Shown: positions 30,239 to 41,819, numbered from the stretch's first letter. The stretch is 64,000 bases of DNA from Sphaerolaimus hirsutus (GCA_964036195.1 OZ038450.1:15874701-15938700); one strand, 5' to 3'. The notes: a model not told the origin generated them from the letters alone. Made by a program: numbers and translations.

Positions 30239-31320
30239 TGTCTGCATGTCAAAAATGGCTGTGGTTAATTGCTAGCTCAACAGAGTTGCTTACACAGCAA
30301 AGTTTGTCAGTTTTCACTTATTGCATTCACATGTCGAAAATTGAATTATAGTTGTCCATGGTGACAATGGCGACAATGGCGACATGTCGCCATGTGGTAT
30401 GGCGACATTCAAGAAGTGTTGCCATACCACATGGCGACATTTTCCATACAGTTTTCCACTATTGCATTCATGTTGGGAAAAATTGTGACTTGCCGAAACC
30501 AACACACACTTTTTTCCACCTCTAAATTTTATTTCATGCAAGATGGGAAAACTGAATGGCGACATGTCGCCATTTGAGTTTTCCCAAGCGTCACGCGGAA
30601 AACTAGTGTGTGTGGGCACATTACTGTCATTTTAATTTTTGATACCGATACCGATATGACGTGTAAATACCGATACCATGTTATCGTTACCGATCAAGAC
30701 CATGGTTTTAAAACTGAGATCAACATTCAAATTTTCCAGGACTGAGATTTTCTTTTTCACAATATTTTGAACCATTTCACGCAATATGCACTTTGTCTGT
30801 TTGGAATCCAAACACTTGACCAAGTTCTTTTTTAATTTTTTGGCAGTTTTTTGATGCCGATACCATCATTTTAATATTTCGATGCTGATATCGATATGAT
30901 CGATATGATATCGATAACGATACAGCGGACCGCGGTGTTCTCCGAGTTCTAGTCAGTCCTAATTTTTTAAGTATTTTGAAATGTTTTGCGGAAGTGTAAA
31001 TTCTCCGGGATGGGAGTAGCATTAACAATGTAAAAAAGACTGACTTTCGGTATTATTTACTGATCGTAAACCAGAGTTGTACAAATACTGGTATTTTTGG
31101 AAAACGTAAACGTAAACGTAAATACCTTTTTCAAATCAAAAGTATTAATACTAAAACGTAAGGTATTTTTAAAATACCGGGGAAAACGTAAAATAAAACG
31201 TAAACGTAAAAATTATATTAAGTACTTCCACTATCAGAGAATACAAAAAAACACACAATGTTTTTTTACAACATTATGGATGTTCATATGATCTCCATCG
31301 ATATTTTCTGCTTACCTGCA

Positions 31321-31323
31321 TTT

Positions 31324-31360
<37 letters not shown>
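31321..31360. repeat. (AT)n microsatellite
   Basis: Near-perfect AT dinucleotide run of about 18 units. Confidence 0.9.
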
Positions 31361-31363
<3 letters not shown>

Positions 31364-31440
31364 TGATGGGATCGGGATATTGAATTGGGATTGGAGTTGA
31401 CATTTTGCATCGTTGTCAACTAGTGGGTGTAGGGCCTTAA

Positions 31441-32152
31441 GGTGCTAATTCCGTTATGCTGTGATTACAGCTTGGGTGTGAAATTGACCGGTCATAAAAT
31501 TGATTTTGGGCATCAAATTAATTACAGATGAATGGATAAAGATACGACATTGTTATTTCAGTCGGCAAGAAAGCTTAGATGCAGATGTTTCTTGTGTCCT
31601 AAGCTCATGAGTTTTTTTCAATTGTACTGGGAGTTATGAATTTTAGCACAATTTTTTCAATTATGCGCTGTAGGTTGCGCAAAATTAGGGTGTAAAATTA
31701 AAAAAATTTGTGCCAAAATTCATAACTTCTAGTACAATTAAAATAAACTGATGAGCTTTGGACACAAGCAACATCTGCATGTGCGCTTTCTTTGACTGAA
31801 ATTACAATGTCATATCTTTATCCATTCACCTGTAATCAATTTTATGGCAAAAATCAATTGTATGCCCGGTCAATTTTACGCCAGAGCTGTAATCGCAGCA
31901 TAACAGGAGAACTAAAAAAACTTTATGAGTGAGGAGAAGTAATGGCAGGTTGAAAGGCAATAAAAATTGAAAGAAAAGTAAATTTGTAAGTGAAATGGCA
32001 AGTTAAAAGACAAAAGGCCAGTCATGAGAAAACACTCAAAATGACTTTTTATTTGCATTGCAGTTCTCCCTCACAAAAATAATTTCCTTCAACTTTTTAC
32101 TTTTCACTTACAAATTGGTGTTTGAGTTCTCCAATTGCGGAATTAGAACTCC
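31441..32152. mobile_element. GGTGCTAATTCCG element with an inner inverted-repeat element
   Basis: Left GGTGCTAATTCCG and right CGGAATTAGAACTCC are inverted. Just inside the left end a second layer starts TTATGCTGTGATTACAGC and closes with GCTGTAATCGCAGCATAA near 31905. The remaining arm is GTGAGGAGAAGTAA-type words folding back. Confidence 0.65.
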
Positions 32153-32404
32153 TCAACATTAGAACATGTTGAACTAATCATATTACACTACATTTGTCAA
32201 ACAATACGGTTCCGTGTAGCATATTTTTACGTTTTTTTCTGGTACCCGGGTAATTGTGCCAGGAAAACGTAACAAAGCGTAACGGTATTTTTGGAAAGCG
32301 TAAACATAAACGTAAGTATAAATACCCGAATAACCGGGTATTTCGGGTAAACGTAAATACGTTTTCGCAACTCTGTCGTAAACCAAGTATTTATATGATG
32401 CAGT

Positions 32405-32711
32405 TAGCATTGAAAAAAATCATTAATTTTTAGAAAATATAATCAAAAATAATCTCAGGAAATCTCTCAAGAAAAATATATAATTAAATCTCTGTAAAAA
32501 ACCCTGGAAGAAATATAAATGAATATAAATATCAGAATTTGGGAGATTTTCTGATATTTTTAAAAACCTCAGAAAATTTCTCAAAAAGAAAATATAATTA
32601 AATATTCTCTAGAAAATCGTGAAACCAATATAAATCTCAGAAAATCTTATATTTTCTGAGATTTTCTGAGATTTTTTAAATATAAATCTCCCAGAGATTT
32701 TTTCAATGCTA
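32405..32711. mobile_element. hAT-type MITE with TCTCAGAAAAT interior
   Basis: Ends TAGCATTGAAAAAAATC and complement; perfect 8-bp duplication GATGCAGT at 32397-32404 and 32712-32719. Interior words ATCTCAGAAAATATAAAT. It lies only 21 bases past the preceding hAT duplication. A longer relative is at 53502-54229. Confidence 0.88.
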
Positions 32712-32719
32712 GATGCAGT

Positions 32720-33348
32720 ATAACATTGCTTCATTTCTAACTCAGGTAACGTGGGCATGATGAGTTATTTTCCATGGTTAAAACGGATTAGGGAGTGAAG
32801 GATTCAAAAACGAAAGTGCGGCACTGCCCACTAGGAGTAGGTATATCAAATTTCTATGCAAACAGCACCAGTGAAGTCTCAAGTTTGACCGTACAAAGTG
32901 CATTAGCCAACAAAGTATGGTAACTGTATACGTTTCTGAAACGGAACCGCAACATAATCCCGGCTTTTTTTCTGTTGAAAAAATCTTTTGAAGCTGAGCT
33001 TTCTACATCGTAAAACTGTCATAGGATCAATTTGATTATATTTATTGTTGATGACGGTTTCAGCTGCGCAATTTCTAGGGTGCAGCCAGATGTGCCGAAT
33101 GGATTTGCTGCTTGTTTTCACTGCACTTTTTCCCTTTTTGTGTTTTTGTATTGGGTATTCTGAAGTCAAAATGAGCTAATGGCGACCCACTAGAGTCATG
33201 TCATGCGCAATTTCGTTTCCAACTACGCTGTGAATCATTCGTTCTATTGTAAATACTTGTACATCCATTTATGAAGTGTTGTAAAGTGCCTCTTGCACTT
33301 TATTAGTTTTCAATAAGTGAAGTGTCAAAATCGTTGTTACAAACAGTT
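32720..33348. other. Spacer with an unassigned open frame
   Basis: An 88-codon - strand frame (33169-32903) has no recognisable domain and no splice context. Nothing else seen. Confidence 0.35.
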
Positions 33349-34338
33349 TACCGTATTTCCTCGAAATACCCCCAGGGGGTTTATTTTTTCAGAGTGAGAA
33401 TTTTGAGGGTGGTATTTTGAGGGGGGTTAATTCGAGGGGGATTTATTATTTCGCCAGAAATTATTTGAAATCCCAGTACTAAATTGTTGTTTGTAATGTG
33501 CACAGGCGCTGAAACATGCAACAAAAACGGCCTTCTATAAGACTCTATAGACTTACCGTATATCCTTGAATAAGACCCCAGGGGCGTTATTATTTCGTCA
33601 GAGGTTTTGGAGGGGGGAGTTATTCAAGGGGGGTACTATTCAAGGGGGGGAGTTTTTTTTTCCTCAGAACTTCCAGGAAAACTTTCACTTTATTCATTGT
33701 TTGTATGCATTCCGTCAACACATCTAATGCAGAAAATGACCAGTTCAACAAGAACAAAAACAACGTATCCATCCTAAAATTCGTGTTCATCGGCGTGTAG
33801 GTATGCATACGCTGCGTACACAAAATGTATCTGTTGTGCCGTCCCGGCCGTCGGCTAACATTCTTTTCTATTTTTCGTTTCACACACCAAACCCCATTTG
33901 CATTCGATGAATCAGCCCAGACATAGCTTTATTTTTCTGTTTGTCTTGTTTTCATTTTCGTGTGTTGCTCATCGATCGTTTTACCCAGAGGGGGGACTTA
34001 TTCAAGAGGGGGGAGTTATTCAAGGGGGGGCGTTATTTTTTCCTCACATGGCCAACAGGGGGGTGTTATTCAAGGGGGGTATTATTCGAGGGGGGGTCTT
34101 ATTCAAGGATATACGGTATATAAGTACCTAGACGTATAAAACATGTTCTAACATAACACAGTCATTGTTTTTACGTGTATTCTGCGTTTACCAGATCAAA
34201 CTGTAGCTTTTGTCATTTATGTCGTCTATACACTATATTTGGGGGGGGGTATTTCGAGGGGGGGGGGTTATAAGTTCATAGTGTCCATTTTGAGGGGGGT
34301 ATTTCGAGGGGGGGGGGGTATTTCGAGGAAATACTGTA
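33349..34338. mobile_element. TACCGTAT-family MITE carrying a nested relative
   Basis: Ends TACCGTATTTCCTCGAA and TTCGAGGAAATACTGTA. About 566 bp of its length is the insertion at 33554-34118. Confidence 0.85.
33554..34118. mobile_element. TACCGTATATCC subfamily MITE nested in the preceding one
   Basis: Ends TACCGTATATCCTTGAATAA and TTATTCAAGGATATACGGTA are perfect complements. The interior iterates GGGGTTATTCAAGGGG. A different subfamily from its host by the ATAA versus ATAC words. Confidence 0.85.
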
Positions 34339-34383
34339 TTTAGTAAAAAGGGCGCAGCAACAGTGAATAATTGGTGACTCAAC

Positions 34384-34829
34384 CAGAGTTGTTAAAAGTA
34401 CCACAATTTTCAAAGTATGCGAAGGATAGGGTATTTTTGTTTCGCTCACCCCCAAGTACTGAAAGCATGAAGTAGAAAATATTTACTTTTACTCGCGAGT
34501 ACACAAGAGTAAAATACTTTTTCCCCAGTAGGCATAAATATGCATATTTTTCTCAGGAAAATGTAAAAGGGAGTAAAATTACGTTTTGTTTCTGAAAAAT
34601 GTAGAAGGGAGCATTATGAGTATTCACTCTGGACAACACAAAGGTGTTTTCTATCTGTTAATAAGTACTCTTTATGAAAAGGAAGTTAATTCATGGTTAC
34701 CATTCCAAAAATGGGTAAAATATAATGGAAAATACTCTTTCTGTTCTCTTCACTTCCACTTCACAATTTCACATTCAGGCATTTTCTTTGGCACAGTGCC
34801 AAAGTGCTAACCGAATGGGTGGAACTCTG
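34384..34829. mobile_element. hAT-type element, CAGAGTTGTTAAAA subfamily, eroded
   Basis: Left CAGAGTTGTTAAAAGTAC and right AACTCTG are inverted. Interior AGTACTTTTAC/GTAAAAG words. No intact duplication. Similar eroded stretches occur at 25620-25870, 39600-40310 and 51050-51200. Confidence 0.5.
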
Positions 34830-35470
34830 GTTCTTCAAGCTCACACACTGCCAAGTCTGCTTAAGTAGCAACAGTTGCAAACAGTTTACAGCTGAAGCTG
34901 ACACTTTGCGTCTATGTAAATAAATACGTACAGCATTAAAATGTATCGCATGCGGCTTACTACTGCAGAATGTATTTGCTGGTTTTCAAGCATAATTGCA
35001 GAAAATAGCCCCCAGCTGCTGTTAAACTATTTGCTCACTTTGTGTACGTACATTTGTATTTATTTGTGTGTTTATAGGTTTGGATAGCCGTTAACGATTC
35101 AAGAGAATATACATAGAATGGCTACTGGTACAATAGAATTTGTACCAGTAGCCTTGGTATTAACCTTGATGAATTTCAGCATGTAACTTTTGATGTTCTT
35201 TACATAGTTCATTGCTTGGAAATTATTGTGAGCCACCCTGTAACGTTTGTTACAAAATTCTAAGTAGGTAGCTCACAGAAAACATACTAGGTATAAGCAA
35301 AAAAGAACTAGTATAAGCAAAAGTAACGTTTTTGCAATACATTCAAAATAATCTAACCACATCATATTCATTCAAACGAGTTTATGTACGAAAGATAAAT
35401 GAATAAGGTACTTCTACAGTAGAAGTGTTAAACTTTTATTACCCAAACTAAATCTACAGATGAATTATTT
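34830..35470. other. Spacer, no recognisable feature
   Basis: AT-rich DNA. A short inverted pair around TGGTACAATAGAATTTGTACCAG (35126-35150) is the only structure noticed. Confidence 0.4.
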
Positions 35471-35481
35471 GTATCAACCAG

Positions 35482-35673
35482 GGGGCAGTCCCAAGCCCTG
35501 TAAAGTGTAAAGTAAATTGTCAAATGTAAAGTCAAATGCAAAGTCAAGTGTCAATCAAAACAAAAAAAGAAAAGATTTTATTACTGAACTTTGCATGACA
35601 ATTGACACTTTACTTTGCATTTGACTTTACATTTGACACTTTACTTTACACTTTACAGGGCTTGGGATTGGCA
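35482..35673. mobile_element. CWG-flanked GGGGCAGTCCC element inserted in a hAT end
   Basis: Ends GGGGCAGTCCCAAGCCCTG and complement. CAG at 35479-35481 and 35674-35676. Because the host end is known (CAGGGTTGG next to GTATCAAC), the extra CAG is a true 3-bp target duplication. Confidence 0.92.
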
Positions 35674-35907
35674 CCAGGGTTGGCAAAATCTCAGAAAAAA
35701 AATAAAAATAAAATGGAATATTCAAGAATAAAAAAAATGGAAAATTTAAGAATAAAAATAAAAATTGTATAAAAATTCAAATTATTGTAAAAATTTTTTG
35801 TAAAATTGTATAAAAATTCGTATTTTTGTAAAATTGTATAAAAATTCATATTTTTTGTAAAATTTTGTCTCATTGCTTGAGTCTCTACCTGTTTATTCAG
35901 GGATCTG

Positions 35908-36331
35908 GGGGCAGTCCCAAGCATTGTAAAGTGTTAAATGTCATGTAAAATGTCATGCAAAGTGTAAATTGTCATGACAAATGTAAAGTAAAGTGTAAAT
36001 TGTCATGACATGTAAAAATTAAAGTATAAATATTCAAGCAAATTGTGTTCAAATCTCATGTTTTATTTCGAAATCTCCAAATGACTCCAAATCTTATGTG
36101 AACATTTGGATACAAAAAACATAAGATTTGGATATAAAACATACTATGGATACAAAAACACAAGATTTGGATACTACACAATTTACACTTTGCATGACAT
36201 TTGTCATGACAATTGCCACTTTGCTTGAAATTTTACATGACACTTAACATTTTGCATGACAATTGATATACATTTACTTTACATTTGTCATGAAAATTGA
36301 CACTTTGCATGACATTTTACAAATGTGCCCA
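35908..36331. mobile_element. CWG element, longer and eroded copy
   Basis: Left CTG then GGGGCAGTCCCAAGCATTG, with arms of GTCATGACAAATGTAAAG words folding back to ...CATTTTACAAATGTGC. The equivalent element in the inverted hAT copy (about 52895-53206) keeps the other end GCTTGGGACTGCCCC followed by CAG. Confidence 0.7.
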
Positions 36332-36913
36332 GCACACTCCAGTAGTCCTTCTACTGAAAATGCAAACCATTCTTATCGATAATTGTCACTTTACACTTGC
36401 AGCTAGCTAACAATACATACTGCATGCAACTTTTGAAAAGTAAGGGAAAAATTTGTCAAAGGTTTTTCATGTATAGGTCTAATTATAACATTTTTCTGGC
36501 CTTGCATGCATGTTTCTGATTTTTTGTAAAAATGTCATTTTATTTTATTAATGACTTTTGGGAATAAAATAAAATGAAACAAGAATAAAATTAAAATAAA
36601 ATAACATTTTTATACAATTTTTGTAAAATTTTACTAAAATGAATTTTAATAAAACCAACCCTGGTATCAACCCAGACGGGCTCTAAGATGGCAGATAGCA
36701 ATTTTCACGTAATTTTCGTCCCTACACTATACAAGCAATTTGCCATACATCAACGGCATTTCATATAAATGGTTAATTACACTTTAACTATTTACGTGAA
36801 TATATGATTTAGGAAACCGCGGCTCGATTCCATTTATATTTGAAGTGTACTCAATTTAGCAGTGCACTGCAGACGGGTCGTGTCATTAGCTGCGCTGCAC
36901 AGATCTGTTAATC

Positions 36914-37052
36914 GGGGGGCATACCAGAACCCTGAAAATGGCTCTGTTAAGTGTTGATTGTCATGCAAATTGTCAAAAGTCATGTAAAATGTCAAAATGT
37001 CCTGTAAAATGGCAATGTTTACAGGGCATTTCACAGGGTCTGGGAGTGCCAA
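36914..37052. mobile_element. CWG-family element, DPVKCP-type ends
   Basis: Left GGGGGGCATACCAGAACCCTG and right CAGGGTCTGGGAGTGCC resemble the copies inside the cyclase gene more than the GGGGCAGTCCC copies do. It begins GG, not GT. Flanking triplets are not identical (CGG/CAG). Confidence 0.65.
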
Positions 37053-38070
37053 CAGGTTTTTTTACATCCATAGATGTTGTACTGAATGTAATCCATATGT
37101 ACGAATGGTAATCCACTATGTTTGGATGGTAATCTCAATTGGATTTCCAACGGTACAGATTCCCACTGAGCAGATTACCATCATGAATATACTGAATTCC
37201 CTTGGTTAATTAATGAAACAAGGGCGCGGATCAGTCATAATGCATGTAGGTAAATGATGTGTATGCACTTGACTAGGTAAATGCAACTGTGTTTGTGCAG
37301 AAGCGTCCTTCTAATGACTTCTAAGTATTTATGTCTTCAACATCCATTAATCAAACCATTAAATCATTAATCTCGTGGCAGCTGTTTCCGAGTGTGCCAG
37401 CAATGCCATGACCCAATCTACCTATTATTTACCTAAATAGCTTTCCATTTCGTAGATTTTCACGGACTTCCGTGCTCACCATTTAGACATTGTAAACGGC
37501 CACCGTGTAATTAGCAGCTAATCTTTGCATACTTTCGACTTATAATATAATTATAAATTACTCGTGTTCATGCTTGAGCTCACTTCCACACGCGCAAATA
37601 TACAAATGGCGCTGATTTGTAACGTTACCACAACTCTCAACTACATAATAGCCGCTTCGTTTGGCGGATTTGTTAAGCTGACAGACTAGGCAGCATGACT
37701 TTTGGCGCCTTTGTTATGGGTGTATGCAGTCGGCCGCCCGCAGTCTGCAGTGTCCACCTTCACAAAAGTTAACATTTACATCTTGACATATTTATTTATA
37801 TCTTTGCTTTGCTCTTCGTTTTTCCTTTTTTCCACTGATTATGAAATTTGCACCTTTTTAAATTTCCACAATTTGAGTATTTGATACCCTACCATTTTGA
37901 ACTCCAGTATAACTCATTATGAAAAAATTGAAAGTTTTCCGGCATTATTTACCGGATAATTATTCATTCATCGTAGATTTTATGATCAAGTGAAGGTGAA
38001 TTTTCAATTGCTTTTCATGTTTCAGACTAAGGCAACATTTTCATGAAGGTCAAGTGAATTTCAATGCATA
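37053..38070. other. Spacer, no recognisable feature
   Basis: No convincing exon; a short GC-rich patch near 37700-37750 lacks splice-flanked frames. Confidence 0.4.
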
Positions 38071-38477
38071 TACCATATTTCCTCAAAATACCCCCAGGGG
38101 GTTTATTTTTTCAGAGTGAGAAGTTTGAGGGGGGTATTTCGAGGGGGGTAATTCGAGGGGGGTTATTATTTCACCAGAAATTTTTTGAGCTCCCAGTACT
38201 AATAACTTACACAGACGTAGAAAAATGCAACAAAAACCACCTTTGTATAAGAGTACAGCCTTATATACCTAAGTACCTAAATATGTAGATGGTATAAACC
38301 ATATTCTAACGTAACACAATCTTTGTTTTTAACGTGTGTTATGCTTTGCCCGGGTCATAAACCGCAGCTTTAGTCATTGACATTCTCCTTACACTCAATT
38401 GAGGGGGGCGGGGTATTTCGAGGGGGTATTAATTCATAGTGCCCATTTTGAGGGGGATATTTCGAGGAAATATGGTA
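38071..38477. mobile_element. TACCGTAT-family MITE
   Basis: Ends TACCATATTTCCTCAAAATA and TTTCGAGGAAATATGGTA; contains AACGTGTGTTATGC, the conserved interior of the family. Confidence 0.85.
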
Positions 38478-38733
38478 CTATATTTATACTTTTTTGAGAA
38501 AGATGGTTTGTTATTCTGCCTAGAAAAATCCTCATTTAGGTGGAACGTAAAAAAAGTGTCGAAACATTTTCTCCAATATTTTCTTTTATCCTAACCATTG
38601 GTTGTGAAAAGCATCCTTATGTTTAATCGAGTATACTCAAAATAGGCTGTCTTTGAGCGGTTGGTCCTGACTCGTCTGTCTGCACCTTTACATGTGTGTG
38701 AAAAAGCCCACGCAAATGACAAAATCATTCCTG

Positions 38734-39536
38734 GTGCCGGTTCCGCAAGTGGACAAGTTAAGAGTTAAAAGTTAAGAGTTGAGTAAAAAGACAAATGGCG
38801 AGTTAAGAGTAAAGTTAAAGTTTAAGAGAAAAGTTAAAGTTTAAGAGAAAAGTTAGAATTTAAGAGAAAAGTTAAAAGTTGAGTTAAAGGTTAAGAGTTG
38901 AGTTAAAGGTTAAAAGTTGAGTTAAGAGTTAAAAGTTGAGTTAAGAGTTGAGTTAAGAGACAAGTGGAAAATGAAGGTAAAAAAATTAAAAAAAATAAAA
39001 ATATGAAATTGGTATCGATACGGCTGTTCGCTGGCATGGTGCCAATGTTGTATGCACGTCATTTGAAAATAACGTATCCAAAAAAATTATCGCTAAAAAA
39101 AGAAATAATCGCCAAACGTTGTTTCGAAATGGCCGTGCGGGGACAAAATATGATTGAAGATCAGCGTATCGCGCTTCTGCAACGAATGACCCATTTGTCT
39201 TTTAAATCAACTTTTAACTCATCTTTTAACCTTTAACTCAACTCTTAACATTTAACTCAACTTTTGACTCAACTTTTAACCTTTAACTCAACTCTTAACT
39301 TTTAACTCAACTTTTGACTCAACTTTTAACCTTTAACTCAACTCTTAACTTTTAACTCAACTTTTGACTCAACTTTTAACCTTTAACTCAACTCTTAACT
39401 TTTAACTCAACTTTTGACTCAACTTTTAACCTTTAACTCAACTCTTAACTTTTAACTCAACTTTTGACTCAACTTTTAACCTTTAACTCAACTCTTAACT
39501 TTTAACTCTTAACTTGTCTACTTGCGGAACTGGCCC
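38734..39536. mobile_element. CWG-flanked GTGCCGGTTCCGC element with TTAAGAGT interior
   Basis: Flanked by CTG (38731-38733, 39537-39539). Ends GTGCCGGTTCCGCAAGTGG and CTTGCGGAACTGGCCC. The left arm iterates GTTAAGAGTTAAAAG; the right arm is the inverted version organised as 50-bp tandem units. The 230-base centre holds an open frame with no recognised domain. Confidence 0.85.
39249..39500. repeat. 50-bp tandem repeat, about 5 units
   Basis: CTTTTGACTCAACTTTTAAC recurs at 39261, 39311, 39361, 39411 and 39461, an exact 50-base spacing. Units are themselves made of TTTAACTCAACT words. Confidence 0.9.
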
Positions 39537-39539
39537 CTG

Positions 39540-40409
39540 GCGCATGTCATAAGCAACACGTGTCTGTTAAGTAATTTGCAGAGTGGTTAAAATTACTGAA
39601 CTGAAAATATAAAAGCTAGTACTTTTTTCATAGAATATGTAAAAAAGTGGGTAGGTTTTCATGGAAAGTGTAAAAGCAAGTACTTTTTACATGTAAAAAG
39701 TGATTTTTACACTGGAAGGCATAACAGATTTTCTCTTGATTATTTAGTATTTCTATAGAAAGATTATACACATTTCTCCATGGTTTCATTATTTAAGAAA
39801 CAAAAATTGCAACGACAACACAAAACGACAAAACATACATTTTTGTCAGCCAGTGTTGCTTGTCAATGAATTCCTGCCATATCAAACTATCACCCATTCG
39901 GATGCCCTGCTACAGCCGCTACACTTGTATTTCAGGAGTGCATTCGCTGAACTTATATCAGGCTCCATTTCATCATCATTCTCCCTACCACTTAGTTTCC
40001 ACTTCGATTATTTTTACAGCCATCTGATTGTGTTGCGACTTCTTTATCTTTCAGGGCACTTCCCCACCTATTTACTTTTATATTGGATCTGAGCATTTCT
40101 GTAAATTTATAACAGAGCAGTCAACTTTATGCCCCATTTTGAAATTTGTTGAATACATTTTCTGTACTCATGTACTTTTAAAAATTACGCTTACAGGTAT
40201 AAAAACGGGGCAGGAAGTATAAAAAACGGGTACTCTTTCATAGGAAATGTAGATGCATTTACCCAATACTTGAGTATATCTATTTTTTCGAGTATATTTT
40301 AACAACTATGGTAATTTGGCCCACTGCATGTACAATGCGCGTTAACATTTTACTTGTATATTTTGCATATTGAATATTTATCTTTTCAGTGTCAAGAAGT
40401 ATTTTAGTT
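39540..40409. other. Spacer with eroded hAT-type words
   Basis: AAGTACTTTTTACATG-type stretches at 39600-39720 and 40180-40310 ending TTAACAACTATGG suggest a decayed CAGAGTTGTTAAAA element; no exon seen. Confidence 0.4.
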
Positions 40410-40710
40410 ATAAACACCTTTCCGGTCACGTCCGGCAGCCATTTTTTTATTTTACTTCTTATATCCTATCCCCAGTTCTAGGGCGCCCCCAAAGCTGAAA
40501 CTTGGGGGAGATATTGGCGCAACCCCCCTCTACTTCGCATGAATTGGGGGGGTCGCCGCGACCCCCCCCCCCCTCAATTCATGCGAAGTAGAGGGGGGTT
40601 GCGCCAATATCTCCCCCAAGTTTCAGCCTCGGGGGCGCCCTAGAACTGGGGATAGGATATAAGAAGTAAAATCAAAAAATGGCTGCCGGACGTGACCGGG
40701 AAGGTGTTTA
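40410..40710. mobile_element. Near-perfect palindromic MITE, TAAACACC ends
   Basis: TAAACACCTTTCCGGTCACG ... CGTGACCGGGAAGGTGTTTA: the two 150-base arms are almost identical complements meeting in a C/G run near 40560. GTTA lies on both sides, possibly a 4-bp duplication. Same termini as 43363-44519. Confidence 0.85.
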
Positions 40711-41040
40711 GTTACACCGCCCGCAATACCTGCCTCCCTTAATTACTTCGAGTGGCCATTGCTTGCATTTTTCACTAGGGATTGCATTCAATAGAATAAA
40801 AGAATACATAAAATACACCCATCGTGATTTCCATTACGTTGATTGTGTTACATTTAACCAATCATTGCACTTGCAGAGCAGAATATTTCTGAATGTATAT
40901 CTAGGTAGGTAGTTTTGTAAGCTCTAACCTAACTTTTCTAGTAGAGGTTTTTAAACAAATCTTCGACATAGCTTTTTTTCATTTGAAATATTTTGGTATT
41001 AAGAGTAATACTGGCCGACTCCGAGTCCCTTGACGATAAT

Positions 41041-41283
41041 GTGCCTACACACACTAGTTTTCACCGTGACTTCGTGTGAAAACTGAATTCTTTTCAAATG
41101 CAAATTAAAAATCACGGTTGAATAATTTGATTTGATTTAAATTGAGTTTTAATAAATGATAGTTAAACTTTGAAAATTTGAAAACTAAAACACATAAAGT
41201 ATACAAAATGAGTAGGCTGGATGTCGCCATGTCGCCATTTCAGTTTTCACATCAGTGACGGTGAAATCTAGTGTGTGTAGGGC
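41041..41283. mobile_element. CACACACTAGT-family MITE, 243 bp
   Basis: Ends GTGCCTACACACACTAGTTT and complement; ATGTCGCCATGTCGCC inside, linking it to the 26887 element. Confidence 0.8.
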
Positions 41284-41286
41284 CAA

Positions 41287-41502
41287 TGTGGCTGCACACA
41301 CTAGTTTACTAACAGAAGTAAACTCAATTTGGGTGCCCATACATCAGCTTTGAACGTATTTGAGTTTACCAGAATACGTTATTTTATATCCTCGTCAACT
41401 GTAGTTAATAGATACCTCATTTTGGTAAACTGAAATGCGTTCACAGCTGATTTTTGAGCACCCAAAATGATTTTACTTCTGTCAGTAAACTAGTGTGTGC
41501 AG
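41287..41502. mobile_element. CACACACTAGT-family MITE, AGTTTACT subfamily
   Basis: Ends GGCTGCACACACTAGTTTAC and GTAAACTAGTGTGTGCAGC; almost adjacent to the previous element. TAACAGAAGTAAACTCA arms. Confidence 0.8.
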
Positions 41503-41701
41503 CGCAATACGCAGTTCAGTTTCAATGTCGCCATATCGAATGAGCATTCTTGTCGGTCATTTTGTCAGTGGTTGCATTTTTTGGAACAGTTCCAAGCAAA
41601 TTTCAACATGCGATTTGATCAATTGGAGGTCCTATTGTGGTGTCCCATTGTATTTATATACCTAGAAGAAATCTGGTTGCTGCCCGTTTATGTGCGTTCT
41701 G

Positions 41702-41819
41702 GTGCCAATTCCGCAAATGAATTAAACTTTTCACGACTCATTTCACTTCTCACTTCACTTCACATTTCTATACTCACTTCCTAAACGGTTTTTCACTTGT
41801 CCACTTGCGGAACTGGCCC
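41702..41819. mobile_element. CWG-type GTGCCAATTCCGC element, 118 bp
   Basis: Left CTG then GTGCCAATTCCGCAAATG; right CTTGCGGAACTGGCCC then CAG. Arms are TCACTTCTCACTTC words. The flanking triplets differ by one base. Confidence 0.65.

Larger units (their letters stand above)
26887..30618. mobile_element. CACACACTAGT-family element, ~3.7 kb
   Basis: Left GCCTACACACACTAGTTTTC and right complement ...AACTAGTGTGTGTGGGC enclose arms that continue as GGGAAAACTCAA. The arms and the middle (28740-28960, 30360-30560) repeat GGCGACA/TGTCGCC. It contains younger insertions at 28130-28403 and 29486-29923. No transposase frame was recognised, so pairing of the two ends is inferred from inversion alone. 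Confidence 0.65.
31072..32375. mobile_element. hAT-type MITE, ACGTAA family, 1.3 kb with nested insertions
   Basis: Ends CAGAGTTGTACAAATACTGG and GCAACTCTG; perfect 8-bp duplication TCGTAAAC at 31064-31071 and 32376-32383. Close relative of 17059-18087. The middle holds at least two further inverted-repeat layers (31441-32152) and an AT microsatellite. Confidence 0.9.
35479..36663. mobile_element. hAT-type MITE with AAAATAAAA interior, hosting two CWG elements
   Basis: Ends CAGGGTTGG and CCAACCCTG; perfect 8-bp duplication GTATCAAC at 35471-35478 and 36664-36671. The first CAG is now separated from GGTTGG by the inserted element at 35482-35673. A second copy of the composite, inverted and with its own duplication, is at 52527-53376. 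Confidence 0.92.

Noticed and set aside
38964..39236. 90-codon frame in the centre of the TTAAGAGT element
   Set aside because: Lys-rich with no transposase or other motif I can recognise, and flanked by low-complexity arms; kept only as part of the element.
39249..39500. Regular 50-bp repeats resembling a CRISPR array
   Set aside because: Units are contiguous with no unique spacers, and the block is one arm of a transposon in an animal genome.
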